DNA from: Sphagnum magellanicum | Lineage: Eukaryota > Streptophyta > Sphagnopsida > Sphagnales > Sphagnaceae | NCBI GenBank assembly: GCA_021904315.1 | Contig: CM038914.1 | Span: forward strand, 22,617,065 to 22,681,064 | Length of the DNA stretch: 64,000 nt | Direction: 5' to 3' | Part shown: piece by piece, positions 48,150 through 59,704 of the stretch | How the letters are laid out: the number at the start of each line of letters is the position of its first letter | How positions within the stretch are numbered: the first letter of the stretch is position 1 | Program-made: the position numbers and the translations under genes | Notes under the pieces: model-generated | What the model was told of the DNA's origin: nothing | The model's input: only the letters and a program-made list of their open reading frames with translations | The model's database searches: none

Positions 48150-48470
48150 GATTTCTTGATGTAGTAACTGCATGGGCTCTCATTCACAAAAGGAATTAGC
48201 CAAATTTTGGCTATGGGTCACACAGGAAAGTAAATTTTTTTAAATATAGTTTGGAGGCTTGCTGGAACCTATTGTTTAAATATGGTGATTTCAGGGGGAA
48301 ATTTTTTTAAAATTAAAATTAATTTTTTTAAAAAAATTAATTAAATTTTTTAAAAATAAAAATCCAAAAAATCTGAAAAAAATCGTTTTTCTTTTCCTTG
48401 CAAAAATCCTTTGCTTGAGTAGCACTAGGTTGTTTCTGTGGCTGTGGTGCAAAAATTCATCAAAAAGAAA
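48150..48470 (-). mobile_element. AGCCAAATTTGGCT-family repeat copy
   Basis: ATTAGCCAAATTTTGGCTAT, CACACAGGAAAGTAAATTTT, GGCTTGCTGGAACCTATTGT, AAATATGGTGATTTCAGGGG and GCAAAAATCCTTTGCTTGAG phrases in family order. An AT-rich expansion sits in the middle. Confidence 0.7.
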
Positions 48471-49369
48471 ACATTGCACCCAAGGTGTATGTAAATGTGT
48501 GCTTTAAGAAACTCCTTAAGCAACTGGGACATCTGCCTTCAAGCACTCATAAATGTGCACTCACAGTAGCAAGCTGTAAACGATAGCAAGAGTACAGTAT
48601 GAGTATGGTATATGGCGGCAATTTTATAATGACAAAGTTGGATTGGGTTCTTGCAGCTTGTATGGAGAGATGTTGTATAGAGAGACGATAACAAAATTTC
48701 TTAATTGTTTAGTGAGAAAACACGAATGGGAAACCTAAAAAAACATCAAGCCTAGAAAATATCTTCTTGACAATAATGGTTTGCCTCAAGATAAAAGTGA
48801 TCTAGAACTCTCTAAAGAACCATTGACACAAAATGAACATAATATTGTACTACCTTGGCCATTTCAACACATGTCTGTTGAATAATTAATTAATTTTGAA
48901 AAAATCATTTCGACAAATGAAATATTCCTAAATATTCATTATTATCCTTCATAATATTTTTCTTGATTTGGAAGAAATAGTTTTTGAAAATTTCAACATT
49001 TCTGAAAATAATTTAATTTGTCAAATTGGCCAAGGTACTAGGGTAATGAAGGAGGAGAGCTCTTTTGCTTATGATATGTCTAACTACAATTTGAGCATTG
49101 AGACTAGTTGTTGGAGTAATATAGCCCAAGGATGTGCTACCAAGACATGTTGTGTTCTTTGGATAACAAATTAGAATGCGGTTGAAGATGAGGCCTTTGT
49201 ACCAAAAATACTGCAACATTTGCTAGGAAAAAATATCATTGAAATGAGATTAAAGAAAATATATATTTCAATTCAATCCTCAAAAATATATTATTTATAG
49301 TCTAAATAATTTCATTTTTTCAAATCTAAAGAATACAAAGAATTCATTTTATACAAGGATGTCAAAAAA
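48471..49369. other. No gene recognised
   Basis: The open frame at 48968-49174 has no recognisable domain. Confidence 0.4.
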
Positions 49370-49465
49370 AAGTTTCACAAAACTCCTTTTGCATGAGTTG
49401 AACTGGATTTTTGTGTGTTGCCAAGTGGTGAAAAATTTTGCCTCTCCCAAAAAACCCTAATTGGG
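49370..49465 (-). mobile_element. AGCCAAATTTGGCT-family end fragment
   Basis: TTTCACAAAACTCCTTTTGC, ATGAGTTGAACTGGATTTTT, GTTGCCAAGTGGTGAAAAAT and CAAAAAACCC, the part that lies opposite the A-rich tail. Confidence 0.6.
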
Positions 49466-51353
49466 GACTAGTCAACAAATTCTTTGACTTGGGTTTTCTC
49501 TGAAGCTTTTTAAAATATTCTGTCTCAAAAGATTTTCAAAGCTATCATTTAGATTCAGGTTGTCGCTTAACCATACACATAAACTATGGCCGATGGTATT
49601 AAAAAACCAATTTTCTCACACTTGAATGGCATGTAATTTCTGCCATCTTTTGTCGCAATAGCTGGCTCTGACCTTTGCCTGCCATGCCGACACACGTTTC
49701 TTTCTCTAAGAAACAAAAGGAAAACAAACTGTACTGTAGCTGCAGCTCCATAGAACTATATATATTTTTAAAGAAATTTGGTGTGGAAGCTTATGAATCA
49801 CAATGTCAGTTTTTGTATTCACCATACATGAGATTCCACCAACAACAACTTTTACACTCTAGAGTCTCATCTAAGTCAAAACATTAAAATAATTTTTTGA
49901 AGTTCAAGTTGGGCATGCAATCAATTGATCAAGCACCAACCCACTTGCAAAATCAAAGTGCTTTTCTCTTTGCAAATTTCAAGGACAGGACTTGAGAGTT
50001 TGAAATTTGAATAGCAAGAAAGAGAGAGGAAAGGAAGTTCAACACAAACAATCCATAACCAGCTCAAGGGGAAGGCACTTCTGTCAATACCTTCCACCCC
50101 ATGAACCGAGGAAAGAACCTAAGCTCTTAGGTGGAAGGCACTTACAGCCCAGCTCCTTCCCCTTCATAACAACCCCAAAAGCTTTATGAAGAGCTGCTGG
50201 GGGAATCTTACGTGGAATCTAGAGCAAGAAATTCCACCTGGTAAGATAGATACCCTCCAAAATACACTGCACAAATTTACCGAGGTTGTTACATGCTGAT
50301 GTGTCGCTTCTTGAGTGGACCTCCATGCCCCAATTATATTGCACAATTAAAGCTGCATGTATCTCATTCTGTGCATGGACAAACAGTGACCCATGTCCAT
50401 GATACTGATGAAATTTAGCAATCTGCATTCACATGTTGAGCAGATCATGGATGTAAAGGTCACTGGTTATGTCGGGTTACCAGCTAGCTAGCTGGAGCAC
50501 CCAAGCTGTTTTCTTCCAGTAATGGGTGGCCTCTTTCCAGTTACCTAGTCCAATGAGCTCCTTTCCATCTGAGTACCTACTCTTTTTCTCCTTAGCTTTG
50601 AAGACAAATTTGTACTGCCTCTTTCAATTGCTACCACCAGTAGCTTACAGTTTTACAGAAACCAAATTATATGCTGAGTACATATATAAATGTGTGATAA
50701 TTTGAAAAGCTCAAACTCGTTGATCAGAGAGTGAGTGTGTCATCAACCGTACTGGATTTTTAATTGATTGCCTCTGTTTAGTGTTTGCCCAAGTGAGTGT
50801 GGAGACTTTGCCTAAACATGCAAAAAATTATCTTACAAAGACAAATAAGAAATCACAGTTATCACATGTGAAGCAGATCAGCTATACAGTACACAACATG
50901 TGCAATTTGAGGACTATAATTTGTTTTGGCAGTGGTCATCAAAGTAGACAACCAATACCACCAGACTCCTCTACAGAAAGAGATTAGTGTCCATCCACAC
51001 TCTGCAGAGAAAGCACTGAACAAAACTATAGAGTATATAATTTGGAGACTATTTTCACATTTTATTCACTACAACAAAATATGGTTTTTTTTTTTTTTTT
51101 TTACCAATTAAATTAGGCCTTGGCACTTGAATGTCGTGTTGTGGTCACATATTATATTAATGTCAAATTATGGTAAACAAATCACATGTATTTTACATAG
51201 AAATGAATGAGGCTGGAGTGAATGAGCACCCATGATTGCACCATGAAGGATGGATCATCCATAAGGCTGGATGGTTAGTAGTCAGGAAACAGTTTCCTGT
51301 TGGGTTCCAGTTCCCTGGCTTTAACCATGGTGGTTAGCTCAGTTGTTTTTTTT
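49466..51353. other. Unassigned; possible old coding fragment at 50,090-50,430
   Basis: The minus strand at 50219-50428 and the sequence below it reads as protein-like segments (WGMEVHSRSDTSACNNLGK; PPAALHKAFGVVMKGKELG) with stops between. I do not recognise the family. The rest is AT-rich, with an 18-T run at 51085-51102. Confidence 0.3.
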
Positions 51354-51490
51354 ACTACCTACTTAACAACCCACAAGCAGCTTCTTAGTAAATAAGTAGT
51401 AAAAACAACCCTTACTTATGTGAAAACCGTCTAGTTACCTAGTAGTTGCCTATTTTTCAACCTACCTACCCATATATATGACCTACTTCT
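51354..51490. repeat. CTAC/GTAG self-complementary word island
   Basis: CTAC, TACC, GTAG and TAGTAG words in both senses, like 7378-7520. Confidence 0.6.
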
Positions 51491-53136
51491 TATAGTATCA
51501 GTTATCAAGGTGAAACCGGACATTAACTCACTTGAGGTTCATCCACAAGTGCGTCATAATGGGCATCCCGTGGATGGTGGGCTGGTGGATGGTGCGCTGG
51601 TTCACTCTGGCCAATGAATGAAACTATGAAGTTCTATGTATGAACCTGGGCTTTGTAAAAAAACACCACATATATGACGAAGCCTTGGTTCATGACCAGT
51701 GCTTTTATAAAAAATCAGTTTAGTGGTTTCAAAAGTTTTGTGATTTTCCCAATTTTTTTTGCATTTTTTTATTGAATTTGCAGCTTAAATTGTGTGTCCA
51801 AAATTTTCCAAGTTTTTTGGTCATCAAGTGATGAGGATTCATCAAAAAAGAAATTCACTGTTCATGACACATATGAATTAAAACTGTGATTTAATCTATT
51901 AATTGGTAAAACTCTGTGGTTTCATCCATTTGAAGGGGAAGAGGAAGAGAGAGAGAGATGAAAGTTCAACAATAATGCACAAATGGACAATTCCAAGGTG
52001 AAGTTATTTTAAATTTGTCAGCCTGCAATCTTGGACACAATGCATACCTACATAACCCCTCCTCCTCTCTTCCAAGTTCAGATCCTTTTTCAATAAGTTC
52101 ACCAGAAATTCTGTCACTTACCACCAATTTGGCTGACAGAATTCCTGGTCCGTGGAACTAATCATCCAGTCCTGTACCATTTTCTAATTATTATTGGACT
52201 GATAAATTGAAAAATTTGTAGAATGAGACCCAATTAAGAGATTAACCCAAGGGAATGAAATTTTGGTCTATGTAGTTGAACAAGCTTCCTCATATTTATC
52301 TTCCCTTCTGAATCTTGATTACAAACAATTAAGATCTAAGGTGGCAGATTACATCATTTTCTTGACCAAATTATATGACATAATCTTCTGGTTATGATCA
52401 TACACTTGTTATAGCAATGACCAAAATGTTTGTTAAACATGATTTGTTTGTTCTCTCTTTTTTTTTTTAAATCATTGATTCTACCACCCAAGATCTTACT
52501 ATAATGGAAATGGTGTAACCCTTGCCCATTATCTTGGCTGCCTTGCCTAGCTCGTCATAACACGCGCATCTGGCGCCTCACCCAACACAATAATGGGCAG
52601 GGACTTGACCATTCCATAGTTACATTAATAATGTTTGGACCCATCCTTGTATGCTGTGCTTGGAAGTTAGATTTCCCTTTGGATTTGTATACGATCGATT
52701 GTTTACACACACACAGACATGAGAAAAAGAAAATCATCTTGGAATTTGTAATGGTTGCTTTTCAAATATTGAAGCACATTTTTATTTTTTTTGTTGACCT
52801 TTTGATTTGGTGTCATCACTGGGTAGAGTGAGATCAAACATGTTTACAAGGGAGAAGAAGAAAATACAGACCTAGCTGAAGATCTACCCAAGCAACCTCA
52901 ATTTCAGTTCTGTTGCCCTGTGTATGGATATTTGAGATGCATGTTCATAACTGACATTGTCCAGCTTTCAAAGCAGATCTTGCACCCATTGCATGCTAAT
53001 AGTGAACCCATTAACCAGCCCCTTCCCTTCTTGTCTTTGTATCCCAAACTGCACAGCTGCTATGTTGCTCCATGTTTTTGGTTGTGGGTGCTTGCTAAAA
53101 TACACTTCAAGCAAGTTCTTAAATACATAGATACAT
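51491..53136. other. No gene recognised
   Basis: Short open frames only. A GGATGGTG word cluster lies near 51,570-51,600. Confidence 0.4.
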
Positions 53137-53214
53137 GCTCTTCAAGTGATACTCAAGTGGCATTCCAAATAGTGTAGTTCACCGATAAGTGGCCAAAATA
53201 CACTATTGCATCTG

Positions 53215-53514
53215 TTGCAGTGTTTTCTTTTGGGGAGCAAAAATTTCACAAATTTTTGACCTGAAAAATACAATTTTGACCTATGCAAAGGATTTTTCAT
53301 GGGAAAAAGACCCTAATCTGCAAGATTTAACAAATAAATAAATCCAAATCCAATTTTTATGATAAGTTCCAGTTCGTAGTCAAGAATATAGAAGGATTCT
53401 GGTTCTTTTCACTTTCATATCTATTATGTCAGCAAATCTGGCTAAATCATCTTACGGATGATTGCCACTTCAGCAACATCACAAAATTGAAAAAAAAAAC
53501 AAACACCCTTCGAT
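53215..53514 (+). mobile_element. AGCCAAATTTGGCT-family repeat, copy with defined ends
   Basis: Inserted into the first unit of the 53-kb tandem duplication. It begins TTGCAGTGTTTTCTTTTGGG, contains CAGCAAATCTGGCTAAATCA and GGATGATTGCCACTTCAGCA, and ends ACATCACAAAATTG plus an A10 tract and AACAAACACCCTTCGA-type sequence. Flanked by ATCTG (53210-53214) and ATTCTG (53513-53518), a possible short target duplication. Size, A-rich tail and lack of coding suggest a SINE-like element. Confidence 0.7.
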
Positions 53515-53845
53515 TCTGTAGTATATAATCCTCAAAACAATTACACTTCATTGAATCCAGAAAATAGTGCATGATCCAATTACCAAGTTATGTAAGTGAG
53601 TACAGTCAATGTGAATTGAAAAAATTCCTTCACATTCAGGGAAATAAATATGCACAAAAAAAGTGCATAATGATCTCAAATGCAGTCCCTCCCGGATATG
53701 CTCAAAAGTACACTAAACCCTTCCTGACTTGCTCTTGAAGTGATATTCAAGTGGTATTCCAAATAATGAACTCCGCCAATTTTAGCAGCCAAAATAATAC
53801 ACCATACCCATCTGTAGTATATAGTCCTCAAACAATCAGAACACC

Positions 53846-53862
53846 CTAAACCCTAAAAACCC
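53846..53862 (-). repeat. Two telomere-type CCCTAAA units
   Basis: CCCTAAACCCTAAAAACCC; short interstitial telomere-type words. Confidence 0.7.
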
Positions 53863-54025
53863 GTATTCTGCAAAACAATTTCTTTCAACAATTCCAGTCC
53901 CATTCAATCAAAGAGTACCCATTCACCATTTGGAGGTACATAGCCAAAAGATGGCGAAAACTAAACGAATGGGTGTCATATGTAGTCCCTGATATGTGCA
54001 CAAGTCCCATATATGCAATCTATTC

Positions 54026-55139
54026 TGAAGCTTTCAAGAGAGAACAGTCAGACTTTTTGGGGGAGTGTGCAAGAATACCAGTTTTAAAGCCCTAAATTAG
54101 AGGCAACAATTTCTAGCAATCTTTGCAAACTCTAAGCAATCCTTTCAGATAGAGGTGAGGTGGTAATTAGACAATGTGCTTGAGAAAGCAGTGAACCCCA
54201 AGAAGATCAAATTGTATCAAGTATCAAATTGTATGTACTAAACAAGGCATCACAAACATGCTGGCCCTGCCAATAAATAAGATGTTGTACATCTACCTAC
54301 TATGTCCACACTCTGAACACCAAAAAACATCGGTTCCAATTTAAACAGTCTAAACACTTTCACCAAAGAAACCAGTTCACGTCATGTGAAACCAGTTCTA
54401 ATAAGGTAAAACTTCCAAAAGTTGGATGGAATGCAATAGTCTTTGCCCTTGTGGGGGCAGGGCCCAACAAATTAAGTAGGAATGGGCAAGATGAAAACTC
54501 AATCATATGAGCTTTATTGTTCAAGCAATGAGAACTCATTACATTCAAAGGTCAAAATCATGAGCAGTACAAAATCATTGAAGAAAACCATGCACCAGTG
54601 TTGGAGTGATAAACAAGACTAGGTACTCCAATTGAAGATCACAATTGAATCCAAACAAAGATGGCAATGGCCTCATCAGTACATGACTCACTTTTCAATG
54701 TATTACAATTCCCCAATATGGTTAACAAATTAGTATAGTTACTGGCAAAAGGGATTTGATTGTTTTTTTTTTTTTTCCTAACAATAATTATTTGCCAAGT
54801 GATGAGATTTAAATAGTCTCTCAATTTATACAATTCACTTTTTTGTGTTTATGGGTGAGGAAGGGGGAACAATAAACACTATATTAATTTAGTGTAGAGG
54901 CCATTTTATCATTGTGTGTTATCACATGTGCCCTATTTGAGCCTCTACCAATGTTTACCACATTCACCTTAGAGTGTTTTTTTTTCCCCCTTGCTCCCCC
55001 CCCCACCCAATAAACACACAAAATTGGACAATTAAATAGTATTCAAGATTATATAAATGTTGCCACTTGGGCCAATCAAAAGTAACCATTTCTTCCTTTT
55101 ATATGGCCCTTTTGGGTATTACTAGATCCTATGCATATT
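54026..55139. other. No gene recognised
   Basis: AT-rich, with short open frames at 54360-54548 and 54639-54833, no domains. A poly-T run is near 54764 and a C-rich run near 54985-55005. Confidence 0.4.
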
Positions 55140-55290
55140 TAGGGGTCCAAACTTCATCTTTTTTTTCCCTCAAAATACAGTGACTTTGGGCCATTTTTTC
55201 AACAAAAAAAATCATTTGTAGGTTTCAAATTACCTTCTTTTTTCTTTGTTGCCAAGTGGTAAAACTTCACCCAAAAAAAAAACCCACAAG
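55140..55290 (-). mobile_element. AGCCAAATTTGGCT-family fragment
   Basis: ACAGTGACTTTGGGCCATTT, CAACAAAAAAAATCATTTGT and GTTGCCAAGTGGTAAAACTT phrases, the part away from the A-rich tail. Confidence 0.5.
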
Positions 55291-55509
55291 AGCAAGTGTA
55301 TCTACATGTATAAATCTCAAGTTATGCACACGAATTTGCATTTATTGCATGAGCAAGATATTTCCAAATGATCAACAAATGTCTTGTGAAATTTTGTATT
55401 TTCATTTGGGAGTTTTTCAAACAATTGTGGATAGAGGCTCCAAGATTTGATTAAGGAGAAAAGAAGTGAAAACAATTCGGACCAAATGACATAAAAGCAG
55501 AGAGTTTTG

Positions 55510-55680
55510 TAGGAGTCCAATGCAATGTTTTTCTTCTGAGTTGTAGCCAAAGTGGCGATTGGCCCTAGGAAGATGAAGAAAAAGTAGTAACCATCCTTCA
55601 AAAAAATTAGCAAAATATGTCTATAAATCAGATATGAAGTAAAAATCTTTAATCATCCTTCTATGCTTTTCAACTACACT
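55510..55680 (-). mobile_element. AGCCAAATTTGGCT-family fragment
   Basis: GTTGTAGCCAAAGTGGCGAT, TAGCAAAATATGTCTATAAA, TCAGATATGAAGTAAAAATC and ATCCTTCTATGCTTTTC, the tail-proximal half of a copy. Confidence 0.55.
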
Positions 55681-57485
55681 TTAAACCAAAACATAGAAAT
55701 CTAATGATTTTCACGTTTTTCCCTCACTTCCAGCAATTAAAAACCTCTATAATTAGTTCGTTTTGGAATTTTTTACCTTTTATTTCCCTTTTTGGCGAAA
55801 TTTTAGCAATTTAGAATGAATATATATTGTAAGAATCATGGTGATATTCTAGTGACAAGTTAAATTCGGACTTGGTATAAGTAAGATGAGTTTAAGGTCC
55901 ACTACTCATCTCTTCCTACCAAAATAGAGTATGGTAGTTGGAATCTATTTTGAATGAAATGGAACAATGTTTTTGTAGTCTTTGTGTTTTTTCACATTTT
56001 AATTTCATATAGGAATGATTTTTGTGTTTTGTGTTTTAAGAACATTCAAAAAGTTTATTTTCGACTTGTCTTTGTGCAAATAAGGAGAATTTATTACATG
56101 TTACATTTCATCATATCATTATTATTTTGATCAAATTTATTTACATCAAAATCATTTTAACATGTCATTTCTTTGCAATATAAACATGTGTTGTCTAGTT
56201 AGGCTTCATGTGGATATGCGAACATTATTCAAAAACTTGTTAACCAAAAAAAGAATGTCAATGCAAAATGTGAAAATGAAAAAATATTTTTACATTTAAC
56301 ATGTGAAAACAATCATTGTTTTGATATTATTCATAGTATTCAATCTTCTCCTTATTTGTCCCAACTCATTTTTTTGGTTTTAAAACTCATGAATTGTACA
56401 AATGCATGTTTTTTTACAACTGTGAAAATATTATTTGAAAGTTGTATGTATAAAGGTAGGAAGGAACAAATGTGAAAACATGCAATGAGTTCAACAATGA
56501 TCCAATAAAAATGTGTTCTAAACACAAAATAAAAATAAAAGTTGGCCATAGAATGGAAAAATATTAGAATTGTGTTTTCATCAAGTAGATTGTGATTTAT
56601 GATGGAGCATTTTTCATCATGTGTGCAAGTGTCCTTCCTTTGTGCAATAATAGATTTTTTTGTCTACTCGTTTGATGAAAGCAAATAGAGTAATTTAAGT
56701 CCTTACTTTGTGCAATAATAGACTTTTTTGTCTACTCATTTTGATGAAAGCAAACAGAGAAATTTATTCATGATGGTTGTTGCTCGATAACACTAGTGTT
56801 ACCTTCCAATTGACGTGTTTGTTGTGGAATTACTCTCTACAATCTCATAAGTTATTTTTATTGTTGTTTGAAGGATCTCCTCAATTAATTTCCACTAAAA
56901 AGTTTTCATGTAAGTTTTAAATCAGAAATTTCCCATTAGAAGAGTTTGGGAATAGAGTTGTAAGCAAGATTTGAACCAACTAGTCTTATGCTTGCATGCA
57001 TGCTGTGGTCACCATGACCACCATCAGCTTTCAGGTTCCATTCATAAGTGATACATTAGTGGTGTTCAACGAAGCATTATGTGCAACAGATCTAGCTTCA
57101 TCAATCTATTGAAAAAGATGGACCTTATGTGTGTCATAATGCGCACATGTCAAAGGCCAAAACTACTGTGTTGGTACTCTTCAAGGCTCGACAACCTGCA
57201 AAAAGTGTTTGAAGGGTAACTGATACAATCAATTGTAAGAGAGAAACAGAGAGATGGATATAAAGAAAGAAAAATAATCTATGGTTTGCAAATTATGATT
57301 TTCATATCATTTAATGTGATGGGTTGCTCTACAAATGAGTACAAAATAGCTACATTGGCAAATGTGGATACAAAGATTCACAACCCAGTATGGATTTCAC
57401 CTGTTTGTGGATAAAATGAAGAAAAACAAACAAGAGTATAGGCTCTCAAGATCAATTTGAATTAGTGAAATTTCTATATCTAGGT
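55681..57485. other. No gene recognised
   Basis: AT-rich, with the 68-bp duplication listed separately at 56631-56766. Confidence 0.4.
56631..56766. repeat. 68-bp tandem duplication
   Basis: Two adjacent 68-bp units beginning GTCCTT-CTTTGTGCAATAATAGA and sharing TTTGTCTACTC, TTGATGAAAGCAAA and AGAG-AATTTA, with small differences. Confidence 0.85.
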
Positions 57486-58364
57486 TCACATGTTCCAATT
57501 CTCAATTTGAGTCTTCCACAAATCCTCAACAACCAAACTTGATGAATGTCTTTGGATACCTGAATCCATGTCGGGGTGTTTAAGGTTTGCAGAAATATCT
57601 GCAACAGCAAACTCTGGTTTCTTTGGCTGTTGCACAGACTCAAGGCAAATCCAACACCCCAAGGCCTCCATTTGTTTCATTGTTGCTACTTTAGTTAGTG
57701 GCTTCTGCACCACCATCCTGTGCATGAGGTACTCTTTGTCTGAAATTGCACCCACTAACTCTGTCTCTAAGTTGCCAGCCAATCGCAAGAGGCCGAAGGT
57801 TGCACTGTTTCATAAGCTGAAGAAGAGAATGGAACTGTCAGGCAATTGGGGACTACAGAAATGGGAGCAGAAAACAGGAAGAGGCACAGATGACATGTGA
57901 GCAGGATAAGGCATGCTAGCTGGAGTTGGAGCAAATGTGGGTATGTGAGGGGGAGTGGGACATTGCCATCTTGACTGGCTTGAAATTTTGAGAGGCTGCA
58001 AAAACAAGAGAATGGCACTAGATTGACTCATACATTGCAAGCCAGAAGCACTTGGTGCTGCAGGGATGCCAAGAGCAGTCCATGCTGTGTTCTGCTCATC
58101 ATTCCATCTAAGCAGTAAAGGAGGCTGGTGCTTTGCCATCCTGATTGAACGTTCAGATGAGTTTTCAAAGAGGGAATCCTCTGTCAGCATCTTGCAGAGA
58201 TGAACCTGAGCTGAACTCTTGCCTAAAGGCTCCTTGATCAATGATGAGTTCTCCTCCTGAACTGTCATTGATGCAGATGTCACAGCAACTGATGTTGAAT
58301 AACCATTTGTTTCTCTTCTTGAATTTTTGTTGATGTTGAAGAAGAGCCCAACACTGATGCCCAT
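57486..58364 (-). CDS. Coding-like segments downstream of the MBD exon
   Basis: Minus-strand open sequence continuing below the MBD-type exon: 57810-58364 (with GYSTSVAVTSAS, LLLRWNDEQNTAWTALG) and 57486-57788 (with RLAGNLETELVGAISDKEY, FAVADISANLKHP). Codon use and GC content look gene-like compared with the flanks, but the frames do not join without introns I cannot place. Probably the 3' exons of the MBD gene or of its remnant. No second domain is recognised. Confidence 0.4.
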
Positions 58365-58612
58365 GTTGTAGGTGGATGCAAGAGATTGGATCCAGGCCTT
58401 GAAGATGGTGCATCAAAATGTGCAGGAAGACTGGGCTGATCGGGCTGAGTGGGCTTTGCAGTCACAGCTGCAGTCTTCACTCATGCAGACAAATGGTTGG
58501 AGGATGGAGATTCCAGTGTCTGTTGATTGGGGAGTTTGCCAGGTGCACTCTGAGAGTGAAATTTTGCTGTTACATTCTGACCAGAAAGCTTTGGATTTGA
58601 CTTGGGCTTCAG

Positions 58613-59524
58613 TCACCACCTCTTGAGTGTTCCCCTGTCCAGATACTCCATAACTTCATTCTTTGACCGGAACTGATGCCCTGACATTGGGTCATGGTAG
58701 TACTGCAAAACATGACTGCACAAATTCTTTAGAAGACAATGCACTGTCCTGGGAATTGAGTACATTACAAGCAGTCCAAGGGAAACAACAACTTGGCTAC
58801 TGCACTCCCTCTCAGTGACTAGCTTGCTCTCGGCATCTGCTGTTTGTTCATCACTGTCTGAAAAGTAATAGGGATCACTGATTGCCTCTCTTATTGTCTT
58901 CACTGCAAGCTTGTTGTCCTCCCTGATCAAAACAGCTGTTCTCTCTCTGGAAAAAGCTGCTTCAGTATCAGTGGATTGACGCAACCCTTCTTCACCCAAG
59001 ATGGTTTGGTTGTTGTCTACATCATCAATCCTTTCTAATATTGTTTGGTCATGTACTTCCTCCTTTGGAAGATTGCCTGATTCTATCAAAATTGCACTGC
59101 CAAGACTGTCAGACCTTAATTCGTGATGACTTGAATCCAGTTCTTCAGCTGAAAGGAAGTGCTCATTTGATTTTTTCTTCAGTTTGACTACAAACCAAGC
59201 TTCTTGCTGAATGCTGATAGCTTCTTCATCAACAAGCATTTGATGAGTGATTTGGCTGCTAATGGCCATGATGTCATGTGCGTCACCAACAACAGGCTGA
59301 TTTTCTCTCTTCCCTTCTTCCATGGCAATCTTACCATCACCCTCATGGACACAAGGGGTATGATGAACAGTGCCCTCATTGGAATCACAATTTTGAGAAT
59401 CATGCTTATCAAGGGTCTCTGAAATCAAGTCCCTTGTTCTAATTAGAATATCAGCCTCATCCGTGCACAGCACTTTATCATCATACCCCTCTCTTAAAGG
59501 TGCACTGCTGCTGTCTGGATCCAC
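58613..59524 (-). CDS. Methyl-CpG-binding-domain (MBD) type protein, partial model
   Basis: Continuous 303-codon frame ending with YYHDPMSGHQFRSKNEVMEY, the second half of a plant MBD. Chromatin reader of methylated DNA if functional. A good acceptor (TTTTGCAG) directly precedes the TAC TAC codons at 58702, suggesting that this half is its own exon. The first half of the domain (usually W-P-x-G-W and basic residues) is not in the preceding sequence, which is acidic and of low complexity (SDSDEQTADAES). Downstream the same frame has two stops between LKRW and SLPAHFDAPSSRPGSN. Both vanish if an intron runs from AAGAG|GTGGTG to an acceptor near 58,410-58,440. Whether the gene is intact is unresolved. 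Confidence 0.55.
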   Translation of the reverse strand: MDPDSSSAPLREGYDDKVLCTDEADILIRTRDLISETLDKHDSQNCDSNEGTVHHTPCVHEGDGKIAMEEGKRENQPVVGDAHDIMAISSQITHQMLVDEEAISIQQEAWFVVKLKKKSNEHFLSAEELDSSHHELRSDSLGSAILIESGNLPKEEVHDQTILERIDDVDNNQTILGEEGLRQSTDTEAAFSRERTAVLIREDNKLAVKTIREAISDPYYFSDSDEQTADAESKLVTERECSSQVVVSLGLLVMYSIPRTVHCLLKNLCSHVLQYYHDPMSGHQFRSKNEVMEYLDRGTLKRW

Positions 59525-59704
59525 ATGTCTTGCATGCCTGCGTGCTTAATGGATATGATAGGACCAGATATTCTTGCTCACTTACAAGCATTTGACTCTT
59601 CTTGGAAGTGACTGAAACAAGAGAGAAAAGTCTTGTCATGTAGCATACTGTCATTTTCCCCACAACAATCTTGTTAGCTTCCCTGACATGGGGTTAATGG
59701 ACAA

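Larger units (their letters stand above)
53137..54025. repeat. Tandem duplication of about 294 bp, first unit interrupted
   Basis: The second unit (from 53731) repeats the first (from 53137): GCTCTT-AAGTGATA-TCAAGTGG-ATTCCAAATA, a GCCAAAATA phrase, CATCTG, TAGTATATA-TCCTCAAA-CAAT, and later GCAGTCCCT against GTAGTCCCT. In the first unit the CATCTG/TAGTATATA junction is split by a 300-bp insertion. Removing the insertion makes the two units equal in length. Confidence 0.75.

Noticed and set aside
50219-50428. Resemblance of KFHQYHGH to a retroelement gag linker
   Set aside because: The match is a few residues only, the following sequence does not fit, and no other retroelement domain or terminal repeat lies nearby.
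4176-53862. TTTAGGG-type runs as evidence of chromosome ends or fusion points
   Set aside because: Each run is two or three units long and scattered. Such telobox-length runs are common in plant genomes.
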